This document shows positions 25,791 through 34,000 of a stretch of DNA of 64,000 nucleotides, in pieces. The stretch spans positions 1-64,000 of the forward strand of contig NZ_BROB01000005.1 of assembly GCF_024345185.1 (NCBI RefSeq), written 5' to 3'. The stretch's first letter is position 1; the number at the start of each line of letters is the position of its first letter. The position numbers were made by a program, and so were the translations under genes. This DNA is from Levilactobacillus humaensis (GTDB lineage: Bacteria > Bacillota > Bacilli > Lactobacillales > Lactobacillaceae). The notes under the pieces are model-generated. The model saw nothing but the letters and a program-made list of their open reading frames with translations. It had not been told where the DNA came from and did no database searches.

Positions 25791-26264
25791 TTACTTAACG
25801 TTTGCTACGCGAGCGTAACCAACAGCGTGCCACCATGGGGCGTGAACCTTTTCAGTCACAACACCACGGTTTTGAGAATCAATCATCTTACCGCCACCAA
25901 CGTAAAGGCCGACGTGAGAGATGGAGTGCTTTGAACCACCGAAGAAGACCAAATCACCCTTCTTGATGTTCTTGTAGCTAACGTGCTTGTAGTGGTTGTA
26001 TTGGGCTTGGGCAGTCCGTGGAATAGACTTGCTACCACCCTTTTTGTAAACGTACTTGGTAAAGCCAGAGCAATCAAAGCGGGAAGGACCAACTGAGCCC
26101 CAACCGTAAGGCTTACCTAATTGCTTCTTGGCAACCTTATGTAATTTGCTGTAGGAAATCGTCTTTGCGGATGCACTGACCGGTTGGGTCAAGGCAAAGC
26201 CAGCCAGCACGAATGCGGCCATGGCGATCAGGGATAATGCGATTTTAGCTAACGTCTTCTTCAT
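25791..26264 (-). CDS. Secreted NlpC/P60 peptidoglycan hydrolase
   Basis: 157 residues. Signal peptide (MKKTLAKIALSL, cleavage near VSASAKT) and a single NlpC/P60 domain: catalytic Cys in RFDCSGFTKYVY, His in SHVGLYVGGG, and a later His region (WWHAVGYARV). Enzymes of this family cut D-Glu-to-diamino-acid bonds in peptidoglycan stems. No LysM or SH3 domain is present. ATG 26264 is chosen; an in-frame TTG at 26276 would touch the GAGGAG ribosome site. Monocistronic with a strong terminator. Confidence 0.9.
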   Translation of the reverse strand: MKKTLAKIALSLIAMAAFVLAGFALTQPVSASAKTISYSKLHKVAKKQLGKPYGWGSVGPSRFDCSGFTKYVYKKGGSKSIPRTAQAQYNHYKHVSYKNIKKGDLVFFGGSKHSISHVGLYVGGGKMIDSQNRGVVTEKVHAPWWHAVGYARVANVK

Positions 26265-26424
26265 AAATGTAAACAAACTCCTCTTTTTTAATTAGTATTT
26301 TTAGTTTTGAAAACTTGTTCCGTTCGATTCAACAGAACTAATACTATCAGGGAGTTGTTACAGTTATGTCTCAAACCAATATCAATCACGTTAAAGGTAA
26401 TATTAAGCTTTGCAACATTCCTAC

Positions 26425-27381
26425 TTATTCGGCCGGATAGGCATGGGGGAAGTGCCGGTGTGACGCCATTTCAGGAGTCAAAACAATTTGTTGCAAACGT
26501 CGTGATCGGCGGGATTGAAAAGTGAGCATTTTTGCTTCTAAATTGAAAATTGATCGGTAATGGGTGTAATTATGGTTGGGTTGACCCTGCCTTTTCGGGT
26601 CAAATGGGAGGCTAACCTCTGCTAACCATTGGAAAATTTCACGGGTGCTGGCCTCATCATTTTCAGCGATCGGGGTCCCCCAGCGCCGAATGGCCATGTG
26701 AATGAAACGATCGGTGGGGATGGTTTTGGCTGGCAATTTCTGACCTGAAGCAATGACAATCTTCGCGGCTTGAATCGTTTCCGAGGTAAAATTATCGCCA
26801 GCGACCCCTAGATAACGGTTGAGGTTTTTCAAGTGGGTGGCCAGGATCGGAGTATTGGTAAGAATGCCAGCCGGGTTGACCTGCGCTTGAAGAGGGCCAC
26901 CCGTCGGTTCAATCACGATCGTTTGCCCGGTCGGGTCGCTTAGGATCCAGTGAAAGGGATACACAGCCGTGGCTTGGCCCCAGCGGCGGTTGAGGAGCGT
27001 TACCCGTGGCAGATCAGCGATAACTTCGGCCAAGGTGGTATGTTCACCTAAGACCCAGGTGATGAAGTCTTGAGGTCCCAGATTGACTTGTCCGACGGCC
27101 GGCTGGTCGGCATAGGTCGCCGCCCCCGGCAGATACAGTTCGGCACAACTCAAGCCGGCCTCGTTGACGCCATCTCCGAGGAGGTAGGCGTGCCAATCAC
27201 TGGCCCGGCGACCACCGCCTAGAATAGCGTACTGACTAGTCCGAATGGGCCCAACGGCGGGCTGCCAGTGATGTTGTCTTGGTAGAAAAACTGGACGCCA
27301 CGGGGTGGTCGTTGGAAAATCCATGGTCCGGGCAAAAAAATGGTGGGCAGACGCGGTGGTATAGGTTAGACTAGTACACAC
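26425..27381 (-). CDS. Choloylglycine hydrolase-family enzyme (BSH/PVA-like)
   Basis: 318 residues, an Ntn hydrolase of the linear amide C-N hydrolase family. After Met removal Cys2 (MCTSLTY) is the nucleophile; ARTMDF gives the conserved Arg and Asp, DGVNEAGL the Asn, and LTNTP the second Asn. Family members hydrolyse conjugated bile salts or penicillin V; the sequence does not decide which. There is no signal peptide. Monocistronic. Confidence 0.85.
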   Translation of the reverse strand: MCTSLTYTTASAHHFFARTMDFPTTTPWRPVFLPRQHHWQPAVGPIRTSQYAILGGGRRASDWHAYLLGDGVNEAGLSCAELYLPGAATYADQPAVGQVNLGPQDFITWVLGEHTTLAEVIADLPRVTLLNRRWGQATAVYPFHWILSDPTGQTIVIEPTGGPLQAQVNPAGILTNTPILATHLKNLNRYLGVAGDNFTSETIQAAKIVIASGQKLPAKTIPTDRFIHMAIRRWGTPIAENDEASTREIFQWLAEVSLPFDPKRQGQPNHNYTHYRSIFNLEAKMLTFQSRRSRRLQQIVLTPEMASHRHFPHAYPAE

Positions 27382-27533
27382 GGGGAACGCCTCTTTTCTA
27401 AGATGAGAACTACCCTCAGTATAACTTAATTTTCGCCGCTGTGGCTTGTATTCCCGGCGTGAATCTCGTAAGCTAATAGAGAACAGAAATACCCATATAG
27501 AGGGGTTTATTTTTGGAAGGGAATTGGGAAACT

Positions 27534-28160
27534 ATGAAATCAACTTGGAACTTAGTGGGGATGACCTTGTGGGTCCTAGTCCTGGTCGCGTTGGTCTGGA
27601 TGGTCCACGACATGCGGGTTCGCCGCATTCACCTCATCGTGACGGAACATCACAGCTTTTCGTGGCGTAATTTCACCATTTCAACCGTTGAGTTAGTGGT
27701 GTGGCTGTTGTTCTTTGGTGGGATGAGTTACACGACGTTCTTCCAAAATGTGAACCAGCTTGGCAACCGGGTCAGCGAAACGACGCGGTATGAACCCCTG
27801 GTAATCACCACGGGAACCAGTAGTGGTTCTGCCTATTATGTTGTGGTCCACAACAGTGATGGTAAGAAACCGGTCCAACAATACACGTATCTGACCGAGG
27901 GTGAAAAATACCAGGTTAACAGTACGGATGCGACGGTCGCAGCGGGTAAGAAGGCTATTAATTTGCCAGCCTCGGCCTACCAATGGGATGAAAAGAAAGT
28001 CAAAAAGTATGATCAACGACACCAGAAGGCTTGGGTCGGGGTCATCGAGACGAACTACAAGAAGTCCTTTGTCAACGGGATCGGGCTACATGCCGGCCGA
28101 TTGGCCAATCGCTTCACATTGATTCGGATTCCGGATCATTCGTTTATGTTAAAGGAATAG
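27534..28160 (+). CDS. Conserved two-span membrane protein, function unknown
   Basis: 208 residues. Two hydrophobic segments lie near the N-terminus (about residues 5-22 and 43-68), followed by a soluble, probably extracellular, domain of about 130 residues with no known motif. ATG 27534 is preceded by a GGGAA run; TTG 27513 with AGGGG eight bases upstream is an equally possible start (adds seven residues). I do not recognise a described function. It is followed by its own terminator. Confidence 0.65.
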   Translation: MKSTWNLVGMTLWVLVLVALVWMVHDMRVRRIHLIVTEHHSFSWRNFTISTVELVVWLLFFGGMSYTTFFQNVNQLGNRVSETTRYEPLVITTGTSSGSAYYVVVHNSDGKKPVQQYTYLTEGEKYQVNSTDATVAAGKKAINLPASAYQWDEKKVKKYDQRHQKAWVGVIETNYKKSFVNGIGLHAGRLANRFTLIRIPDHSFMLKE

Positions 28161-28167
28161 TGAGTTG

Positions 28168-28198
28168 TAGCCGAGACGTTCTGTCTTGGCTATTTTTA
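28168..28198 (+). terminator. Rho-independent terminator
   Basis: Stem TAGCCGAGA with TCTTGGCTA, followed by TTTTTA. Confidence 0.75.
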
Positions 28199-28255
28199 TG
28201 TCTTGCTGGCATTGCTATCTATAATGTGGTTTAAAAACCGAATAGCAAGATGCAG

Positions 28256-28435
28256 CGCCTCCGGGCTGGTGAAAATGAGACCGGAACGCTGTGGGTGCAC
28301 GCGCGGAGCCAAAGAGCGGTCTCCACGCTTAGGTTCGAGCCTCTGCGAGTCTCAAACCTAGCAATTCCCTAAGCGATACAGCCCATCGCTAAGGGAATTC
28401 CCACGGCTGGGCTCATTTTCACCAGCCCTGCGGCT
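28256..28435 (-). repeat. Multi-hairpin intergenic element, copy F
   Basis: On the minus strand the outer stem GGGCTGGTGAAAATGAG/CTCATTTTCACCAGCCC is 17 bp and perfect. Arms: AATTCCCTTAGCGAT/ATCGCTTAGGGAATT (15 bp perfect), AGGTTTGAG/CTCGAACCT and GGAG/CTCC. It keeps the AGACCGCTCTTTGGC segment of copy D, while stem sequences are all different. Confidence 0.8.
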
Positions 28436-28512
28436 GATATTGGTTTGGGTCATCCGGTAGTGTGAGTCTGATTTATTCAGGTATCCAGCCAGTCAGCTAA
28501 AATAGAAAACTA

Positions 28513-28562
28513 AAACAGGTGTCGAACGCTTATCCTCAAGATAACTGTTCGGCACCTGTTTA
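28513..28562. terminator. Hairpin between copies F and G
   Basis: AAACAGGTGTCGAAC pairs with GTTCGGCACCTGTTT (one G-U). No gene ends nearby, so it may terminate transcripts crossing the element pair. The rest of the gap between F and G shows nothing recognisable. Confidence 0.5.
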
Positions 28563-28723
28563 TAGCAAGTTATATAGATTTTTGGCGACAAACTTCGAAA
28601 TTCAGGGTGGTTCACGTTCTGTCATGCTTAGGGATGATACGAGTGAATTGAATACTACCCGCTTGATGGATCACGGACGACACTTGGAATTAAGCCAACC
28701 GCGTTGCTTCCAAAGACAAGTCT

Positions 28724-28905
28724 AGCCGGAGGAGGCCAGGGATGGAGCCGGCCGTGGTGGTACTGTTAGATCGAGTGATTTTCTCGACCTTACAGTACGG
28801 GCGACTTTGAAGACCCGCGCCCCTGGCGGGGCTTCAAATCGAGCGAGAAGCCCACAGGGCTGAAGCGTCCCCACAGCAGGCGTAATCCCTGGCAGTCGCA
28901 GGCGG
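28724..28905 (+). repeat. Multi-hairpin intergenic element, copy G
   Basis: Starts AGCCGGAGG and ends CGCAGGC. Outer stem GCCAGGGAT/ATCCCTGGC. Arms: GATCGAG/CTCGACC, TTGAAG/CTTCAA and GAAGCCC/GGGCTGAAGC. It is the most diverged copy and lacks GTGTCGGTGGT. Confidence 0.65.
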
Positions 28906-28910
28906 GCCAT

Positions 28911-29483
28911 TTACTCTTTGGAAACAATCTGGTAGTCATTAGGATTTGCTGCTAACGGACTGTATTCGTCCATCTGGCTATCGCGGTAGTCCCACCACTC
29001 GTTGCTGTAGCCCACGAAGCCCGCCGCAGTCATGGCATCATTCAGGATACGGTAATGCTGTTCCTGAATCGCCGTGCGGGGCGCGTCACGATGGGCCGCT
29101 GCCGTGAAATCATCGAACGGGGTTTGCATCTCGAGTTCATTGCCGTCCAAGTCACAGAGCGTGAGGTCAAAGGTGACCCCCTTCTGGTGTGAGAAATTGG
29201 GATTGGGTTTTGCGACGAAGGCTGGGTCCGGGTAGACCTCAAAGAGGCGTTCCTGGGCCGTTACGGGACGATAGGCATCCCAGACCTTGAGCCGATAGCC
29301 CTGTTTACGCAGTTGCGTACTGGCGGCCGCAAGCTTCTTGGCCGTACCAGTCCGGGCGATGGCGGTGGTGAAGTCATAGACAATTTGGTTGGTAAAGTTG
29401 TTTGTGGTGGCGTAGCGCAGGTCGACCAGGATGCTGGGATCTAGCGCTTGAATATTGCTAAAACCAGTTTCGAGTTGAGACAT
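28911..29483 (-). CDS. D-Ala-D-Ala dipeptidase-like protein (VanX/M15D)
   Basis: 190 residues. VanX-type motifs: AYRP (Arg72), SHQKGVTFDL with zinc ligands His99 and Asp106, and NEWWDY with the catalytic Glu162. Classical VanX has EWWH, the third zinc histidine; here it is Asp165. Asp can bind zinc, so this is a variant rather than a dead enzyme. It may recycle D-Ala-D-Ala; intrinsic vancomycin resistance in lactobacilli is linked to D-Lac precursors plus such enzymes (established knowledge). No signal peptide. Confidence 0.82.
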   Translation of the reverse strand: MSQLETGFSNIQALDPSILVDLRYATTNNFTNQIVYDFTTAIARTGTAKKLAAASTQLRKQGYRLKVWDAYRPVTAQERLFEVYPDPAFVAKPNPNFSHQKGVTFDLTLCDLDGNELEMQTPFDDFTAAAHRDAPRTAIQEQHYRILNDAMTAAGFVGYSNEWWDYRDSQMDEYSPLAANPNDYQIVSKE

Positions 29484-29564
29484 GGGGCACCTCCAATAAG
29501 AATTACGCCCAGTATACCGGGTTCATTAGCGAAAAGCTTGTGAAAGGGCTTACCGTTTGATCGC

Positions 29565-29595
29565 AAAAAAAGAAGCCCGATTGTTATCGGACTTC
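29565..29595 (-). terminator. Terminator of the MarR-nnrE operon
   Basis: GAAGTCCGAT pairs with ATCGGGCTTC on the minus strand and is followed by TTTTTTT. It lies 110 bp past the epimerase stop codon. Confidence 0.75.
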
Positions 29596-29706
29596 CCCGT
29601 CAAGAAACACGAAAGTCACTCAGCTTTCGCACAGACTAGTTTAGCGTACTTTTAAGACTCACCTAGAGTGATTAGGCGAGGTTAGGGTCGTTGCATTACC
29701 AAGTGA

Positions 29707-30357
29707 TTACCGGGCGTGTTCGAGGCGATCCTGAGCGTAAATTCCAATATCAGCGACGTGGACGGTCCCACAGTGGCGTTTTCCAGTAGCGGTCAACAGG
29801 CCAATCTTGTTGTAGGCCATGGTGACCGTGCTGTCGGCAACGACCGCGACGCCCATGACCTCACCAGTGTCGGCGTTGATCCCTGAAGGCACATCGATGG
29901 CAACAGTCTTGGCATCAGCGGCGTTAATGGCGTTGATGGCATCGGCGAACTTGCCGTGAATTTCACGGGAAAGGCCGACCCCGAAGATGGCGTCGATGAT
30001 GACGGTGGCATTGACCACGTGGTTCAGGTCAGTGGTAAATGGAATGTGGTAGTAGTTGGCAATCTTGAGCTGTTGTTGCGTCTGAGGGGTCGCCTTGTCA
30101 CGGTCACCCAGCAGGTAAACCTCGACGTCGATGCCGCGGATGTGTAAGAGGCGGGCGACCGCGATGCCGTCACCACCATTGTTACCAACGGCGGCGACGA
30201 CAACGACACGGCTCAGATCGAAATCATCATTTAAAATGTTATTGAACGTTGCCAAAGCGGCGCGCTCCATGAGAACCAACGCGGGAATACCGATCTCGTT
30301 CGTGGTGTGCGCGTCGTAGCGTTGGGCTTCGGCAATGGTAATGGCTTTACTCATCAT
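29707..30357 (-). CDS. nnrE: NAD(P)H-hydrate epimerase
   Basis: 216 residues, a single YjeF N-terminal domain. Motifs: AITIAEAQRYD, IPALVLMERAA, VGNNGGDGIAVARLL, DAIFGVGLSREI and AIDVPSGINADTG. It interconverts R and S forms of damaged NAD(P)H hydrate so the dehydratase can repair them. The kinase-like dehydratase domain is absent and must be elsewhere. AAGGAGG precedes the first ATG. It follows the MarR gene by 29 bp and is probably co-transcribed with it. Confidence 0.9.
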   Translation of the reverse strand: MMSKAITIAEAQRYDAHTTNEIGIPALVLMERAALATFNNILNDDFDLSRVVVVAAVGNNGGDGIAVARLLHIRGIDVEVYLLGDRDKATPQTQQQLKIANYYHIPFTTDLNHVVNATVIIDAIFGVGLSREIHGKFADAINAINAADAKTVAIDVPSGINADTGEVMGVAVVADSTVTMAYNKIGLLTATGKRHCGTVHVADIGIYAQDRLEHAR

Positions 30358-30386
30358 TGATCCCCTCCTTAGGTGGGTATGAGAAC

Positions 30387-30842
30387 TTATGAGTGTTGTT
30401 CCGTGACCGGACCGGATTGTAGAACCCGACTCGACAAATACTGGAGTTGGGTGGTGATACTGGCGTAGTCAAAGTCAGCATCTGGGGTCACCTGTTGCCA
30501 CCAATCATGTAAAACGGCAATGGCCTGCGTAACCAGATCCTGACCGGCTATCGTGAGGGTTAGGCGGCGGTTACGTCGGTCCTTAGGGTCAGTTTCCTTT
30601 TCAATCAAGGCTAGTTTGACCAGGTGTTGAACCATTCGGGCCATTAGGCCTTCATCGACCGCCATGGTCCAGGCCGCCTTGCGTTGATTTAACTGGCTGG
30701 TTTCGGAAACAAGAACTAACAAATAGAATTCAGTGATATTTACCGGCATGGCATCGGCTTCCAGGATCTGGTTCATCGCCCGCTGAAATTGCCGGTGGAG
30801 GATGGCCAAATTCGTGGTAAAGTCTAGTATCGAGTCTTCCAT
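30387..30842 (-). CDS. MarR-family regulator
   Basis: 151 residues with the winged-helix layout of MarR: TEFYLLVLVSETSQLNQRKAA, then MVQHLVKLALIEKE and the wing DPKDRRNRRLTLT. It is the first gene of a two-gene unit with nnrE, which suggests it governs this operon or its own expression. GGAGG precedes the ATG. Ligand unknown. Confidence 0.85.
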   Translation of the reverse strand: MEDSILDFTTNLAILHRQFQRAMNQILEADAMPVNITEFYLLVLVSETSQLNQRKAAWTMAVDEGLMARMVQHLVKLALIEKETDPKDRRNRRLTLTIAGQDLVTQAIAVLHDWWQQVTPDADFDYASITTQLQYLSSRVLQSGPVTEQHS

Positions 30843-30981
30843 GAGCCACCTCCTCAGTCGTCGTTATGGTGCTTACTCTTAGTTTAACACCAGATCGCCA
30901 ATGGGGATGAGGTCGGCCACTTATCTGGGGCAAAGAAGTGCTAGAATAGCAGTAAACCTAATTTATGGGAGGCATTATCAC

Positions 30982-31308
30982 ATGTACATTCAAATTCCAA
31001 CTGATATGGATGAGGTCCAAATGCGTCAGCTGCAACTGGAACAACAAGGGGAGACCTGGAGTGAGGACCAGATCATCCATCAGGCTGTGTTGGATACCTT
31101 CCAGGCTTACCTGGATCAGATTGAAGATGGGCACTACGACACGGCGACCTGGCAGGATGAAGACTTAATCGTGACCGACATCAATGGTGATCAGACCGCT
31201 ACGGTTCAGCCACAGGGTGACACGTTCATTGCAGATTTTCGGAAGGATGCCGATCAGACGTCTAGCGATCTGGAGCAAGCGGCCATCAAAGCTGCCGGTG
31301 CTCGCTAG
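30982..31308 (+). CDS. Small acidic protein, function unknown
   Basis: 108 residues, strongly acidic (MYIQIPTDMDEVQ...), no membrane segment and no motif I recognise. The ATG at 30982 has GGGAGG nine bases upstream and a TAGAAT -10 candidate lies at 30942-30947. The longer frame from 30901 has no ribosome site. Monocistronic, followed 45 bp later by tRNA-Arg. Confidence 0.7.
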   Translation: MYIQIPTDMDEVQMRQLQLEQQGETWSEDQIIHQAVLDTFQAYLDQIEDGHYDTATWQDEDLIVTDINGDQTATVQPQGDTFIADFRKDADQTSSDLEQAAIKAAGAR

Positions 31309-31353
31309 GAAAGTGGCCATTTTATAAATTTTGTACTAGAATAAAGGTGTTGT

Positions 31354-31425
31354 GCGCCCTTAGTGTAATGGATAGCACATGAGATTTCGGTCCTCATGAT
31401 CCGAGTTCGACTCTCGGGGGGCGCA
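31354..31425 (+). tRNA. tRNA-Arg (anticodon TCG)
   Basis: 72 nt. Acceptor stem GCGCCCT/GGGGCGC, D arm GTGT/GCAC, anticodon stem TGAGA/CCTCA (last pair mismatched), loop TTTCGGT giving TCG, T arm CCGAG/CTCGG with TTCGACT, discriminator A. CCA is not encoded. G37 fits a CGN-reading arginine tRNA. Confidence 0.9.
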
Positions 31426-31462
31426 ATAATTTTTTCGGAAAAGTGAATAGAATCGTTGAGTT

Positions 31463-31494
31463 GACGCCATTTCTATGTGGCGTCTTTTCTTTTG
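31463..31494 (+). terminator. Terminator after tRNA-Arg
   Basis: GACGCCA pairs with TGGCGTC, followed by TTTTCTTTT. Confidence 0.75.
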
Positions 31495-31609
31495 GTGCAA
31501 CGCGTGCAGGGATAGGCATAAAGGACCCTCTCTGAATTAATTCCATTCGCAGGTCGGCTGACGTTCTTGGAGAGACACCTGGAATGCCAGCCTTTTTAAA
31601 AAATAATAC

Positions 31610-31640
31610 TTGCTATGAAGTGGACTCCATAGCTTATGAT
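31610..31640 (+). promoter_or_regulatory. MerR-type promoter/operator 1 (autoregulation)
   Basis: -35 TTGCTA, a 19-bp spacer and -10 TATGAT. The dyad CTATGAAGTGGACTCCATAG (31613-31632) fills the spacer. The overlong spacer is the hallmark of MerR-activated promoters. It lies just before the merR gene. Confidence 0.85.
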
Positions 31641-31675
31641 AGGTCCTATTGATAACAAGGATAGGAGATGCGTGG

Positions 31676-32122
31676 ATGAATAGTAAAGAGGCAGCGAAAA
31701 TTATGAATTTACCAGTGGACACGCTCCGTTATTATGAACGTATTGGTGTGATGCCACCAGTTGAGCGTAACGAAAATGGTTATCGTAATTATCGCAACGT
31801 GGATCTAAACTGGGTTTTTATCATCAATAGGTTACGTGAGGCGGGGTTGTCAATTGAAGCCCTGTTAGAATTTGCAAAGCTGACGGAGAGTTCTGGTGAT
31901 ACGACAGCGGCAAAAAAAGATATTTTAGCTGAGCAGTTAGGTGAACTGGATGAGAAGATGGCCGATTTGGAACGAACGCGAAACTTATTGAAGTACAAGC
32001 TGGATACGTTTGATTATCACTTAGGCAAGTTTGGCGTAAATGGAGCTGGGACGGAGTCGACGGATAAACTGTGGGAAGACCCACGGTTTAATCGTCAGGC
32101 AAGTACTGATGAAAATAAATAA
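31676..32122 (+). CDS. MerR-family regulator (AdhR/NmlR-like)
   Basis: 148 residues. N-terminal winged helix (NSKEAAKIMNLPVDTLRYYE, RIGVMPPVERNENGYRNY), then a long dimerisation helix and a short C-terminal tail without the cysteine cluster of metal sensors. The operator resembles those of aldehyde-responsive AdhR/NmlR proteins. ATG 31676 has AGGAG eight bases upstream. Four promoters within 10 kb carry the same 19-bp-spacer dyad, so this protein very likely controls itself, the DLH hydrolase and two NmrA-like genes. Confidence 0.88.
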   Translation: MNSKEAAKIMNLPVDTLRYYERIGVMPPVERNENGYRNYRNVDLNWVFIINRLREAGLSIEALLEFAKLTESSGDTTAAKKDILAEQLGELDEKMADLERTRNLLKYKLDTFDYHLGKFGVNGAGTESTDKLWEDPRFNRQASTDENK

Positions 32123-32136
32123 TTTGCCAATAACAC

Positions 32137-32167
32137 TTGCTGTGAAGTGCACTCTATAGTTTAGACT
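32137..32167 (+). promoter_or_regulatory. MerR-type promoter/operator 2
   Basis: -35 TTGCTG, 19-bp spacer, -10 TAGACT, with dyad CTGTGAAGTGCACTCTATAG. It drives the DLH-family hydrolase gene. Confidence 0.85.
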
Positions 32168-32271
32168 AGCCTTATTCAGTGAAATAGAGAGCGCAACGAA
32201 TTCATTGTTCGGCACTCAAGACGAGATATGTAGAATAACAATCAAAACTCATTTTAAAGGAGAGACTCAAT

Positions 32272-33267
32272 ATGTCAGAAAATAAATTTGGATTAGTTTA
32301 TGCTGGTGCTCTTGAAGAAAACGTTCCTGGTGGCGTTGAATTACGGCCAATCTCATTTAACAACTTTGATGGCGTTAAGATTGCGGCTAACTTATACTTG
32401 CCAAGCAATTTTGATGCTAGTCAATCATTACCAGCCATTGTTGTTGCTCATCCCAATGGTGGGGTCAAAGAACAAGTTTCCGGGTTATTTGCCCAACGTT
32501 TAGCTGAAAAGGGGTTTGTGACCTTGGCATTTGACGCTGCTTATCAAGGTGCCAGTGCCGGTGAACCTCGCCAAACGGACAGACCATCTAACCGTGTCGA
32601 AGATATTCGCGCTAGCATTGACTACTTAGAAACCTTTAAGGGTGTTGATACCAATCGTATTGGTGCTTTAGGAATCTGTGGTGGTGGGGGTTACACCATC
32701 CAAGTATCCAAGACGGATAAGCGAATCAAAGCTGTTGGGACAATCAGCATGTTCAACAGCGGTCGGGTTCGGCGGAATGGTTTTGGCGATAGTCAATTAG
32801 CTACGATTCCAGACCGAATGGCCCAAGCTGCGGCTGCTCGTGAAAAGTATGCCAAGACGGGTGAGGTTGATTACATCGGGGACCTGTTGACTCACCGGAC
32901 AGAATTTACGAAGGAACAATTGGAACAAATTCCGGCCGGCCTATACCGTGATGGGGTTGAATACTATGGCGATACGCACTTCCATCCAAACTCTCAAAGT
33001 CGCTACACGGCAATGAGCTTGATGGACTTGATGGCTTTCGACGCTGAAAACAACGTTGACTTGATTGACCAGCCTTTACTGATGATGGTCGGGGATGTTT
33101 CGGATACCCGTTACATGACGGAAGCTGTTTTCAATAAAGCAACTGGGACCGATGATAAGAAACTGATTTTGATTAAGGGTGCTAGTCACATTGAAACTTA
33201 TTGGGTACCAGAATACGTGGACCAAGAAGTGACGGCAATGAATGATTTCTTTAGCGCTAAGCTCTAA
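32272..33267 (+). CDS. Dienelactone hydrolase-like alpha/beta hydrolase
   Basis: 331 residues. The nucleophile elbow reads GICGGGGY, so the nucleophile is Cys136 rather than Ser, as in dienelactone hydrolase and YcjY-like proteins. Acid and base are in VGDVSDT and GASHIE. No signal peptide. A consensus AGGAG site precedes the ATG. Driven by MerR operator 2, which suggests a role in disposal of reactive carbonyl or ester compounds; the real substrate is unknown. A terminator-like hairpin follows. Confidence 0.85.
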   Translation: MSENKFGLVYAGALEENVPGGVELRPISFNNFDGVKIAANLYLPSNFDASQSLPAIVVAHPNGGVKEQVSGLFAQRLAEKGFVTLAFDAAYQGASAGEPRQTDRPSNRVEDIRASIDYLETFKGVDTNRIGALGICGGGGYTIQVSKTDKRIKAVGTISMFNSGRVRRNGFGDSQLATIPDRMAQAAAAREKYAKTGEVDYIGDLLTHRTEFTKEQLEQIPAGLYRDGVEYYGDTHFHPNSQSRYTAMSLMDLMAFDAENNVDLIDQPLLMMVGDVSDTRYMTEAVFNKATGTDDKKLILIKGASHIETYWVPEYVDQEVTAMNDFFSAKL

Positions 33268-33281
33268 AATAGTTTAGGTTG

Positions 33282-33315
33282 AGTGTCTAACTGATTGGGG
33301 TTAGGCACTTTTCTT
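33282..33315 (+). terminator. Terminator of the DLH-like gene
   Basis: AGTGTCTAA pairs with TTAGGCACT (one G-U), followed by TTTTCTT. Confidence 0.6.
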
Positions 33316-33348
33316 ATAGCAACGAAAGTTAAACGAGGAGGATATCTT

Positions 33349-33858
33349 ATGGATCATTCTGACAAAGGAAAAAATATGACCAATAACACGACGAATCAGG
33401 CACTGATTCTTTACTACTCAAATTCAGGTAATACCAAACGAGCGGCGGAAACGCTTCAGGCACAAACTGGGGCGGATATGCAGGCGTTGACCTTCTCGCC
33501 GGCTTACCCGAAGACCTATCTGCGATTGGGGATGGTGACCCAACGCCAGTTGAAGAAAAATAGTCGACCAAAGATTACTAATGATTTAGACTTGAAGCCG
33601 TATCAGATAATCTATCTGGGGTTCCCAACTTGGTTCCATCGGCCACCGATGTTTGTGAATACTTTCTTTGAGACGGCCGACATTCAGGGGAAAGTCATTG
33701 TGCCATTTACAACGAGTGCTAGCAGTCAGATTTCAGAGAGCACGCCGTTTCTGAATGAAATGGCCAAGACGACTGGGGCGGATGTCCAGACTGGTTTTGC
33801 GGCTAACGATTTACGCGAAATTACTAACTACTTGAAAACACATCAGCTTATAGACTAG
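33349..33858 (+). CDS. Flavodoxin-like protein
   Basis: 169 residues. Flavodoxin fold with FMN phosphate loop YYSNSGNTKRAAE, then YLGFPTWFHRPPMFVNTF and VPFTTSASSQISES. Proteins of this class (flavodoxin_4-like) carry electrons or act as quinone/flavin reductases. ATG 33349 follows GAGGAGG by seven bases; a second possible start is the ATG ten codons later. It follows the DLH gene after a terminator-like hairpin and has a paralogue at 39977. Confidence 0.85.
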   Translation: MDHSDKGKNMTNNTTNQALILYYSNSGNTKRAAETLQAQTGADMQALTFSPAYPKTYLRLGMVTQRQLKKNSRPKITNDLDLKPYQIIYLGFPTWFHRPPMFVNTFFETADIQGKVIVPFTTSASSQISESTPFLNEMAKTTGADVQTGFAANDLREITNYLKTHQLID

Positions 33859-34000
33859 TTTAAGGTGCTCATCCCCTGATGTTGAGGGGCTGGGAACCTT
33901 TCAGCAATGGATAAGTTCGATACCCAATTGGTGAAGTCAATAATATTATGTAGTATAGTAAAAAGTAAGTACGAATGTAGACTAAACGATAAAGTGAGTG

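Noticed and set aside
28722-28910. A 62-codon minus-strand frame
   Set aside because: It lies wholly within structured element G, starts without a ribosome site and has biased composition caused by the stems.
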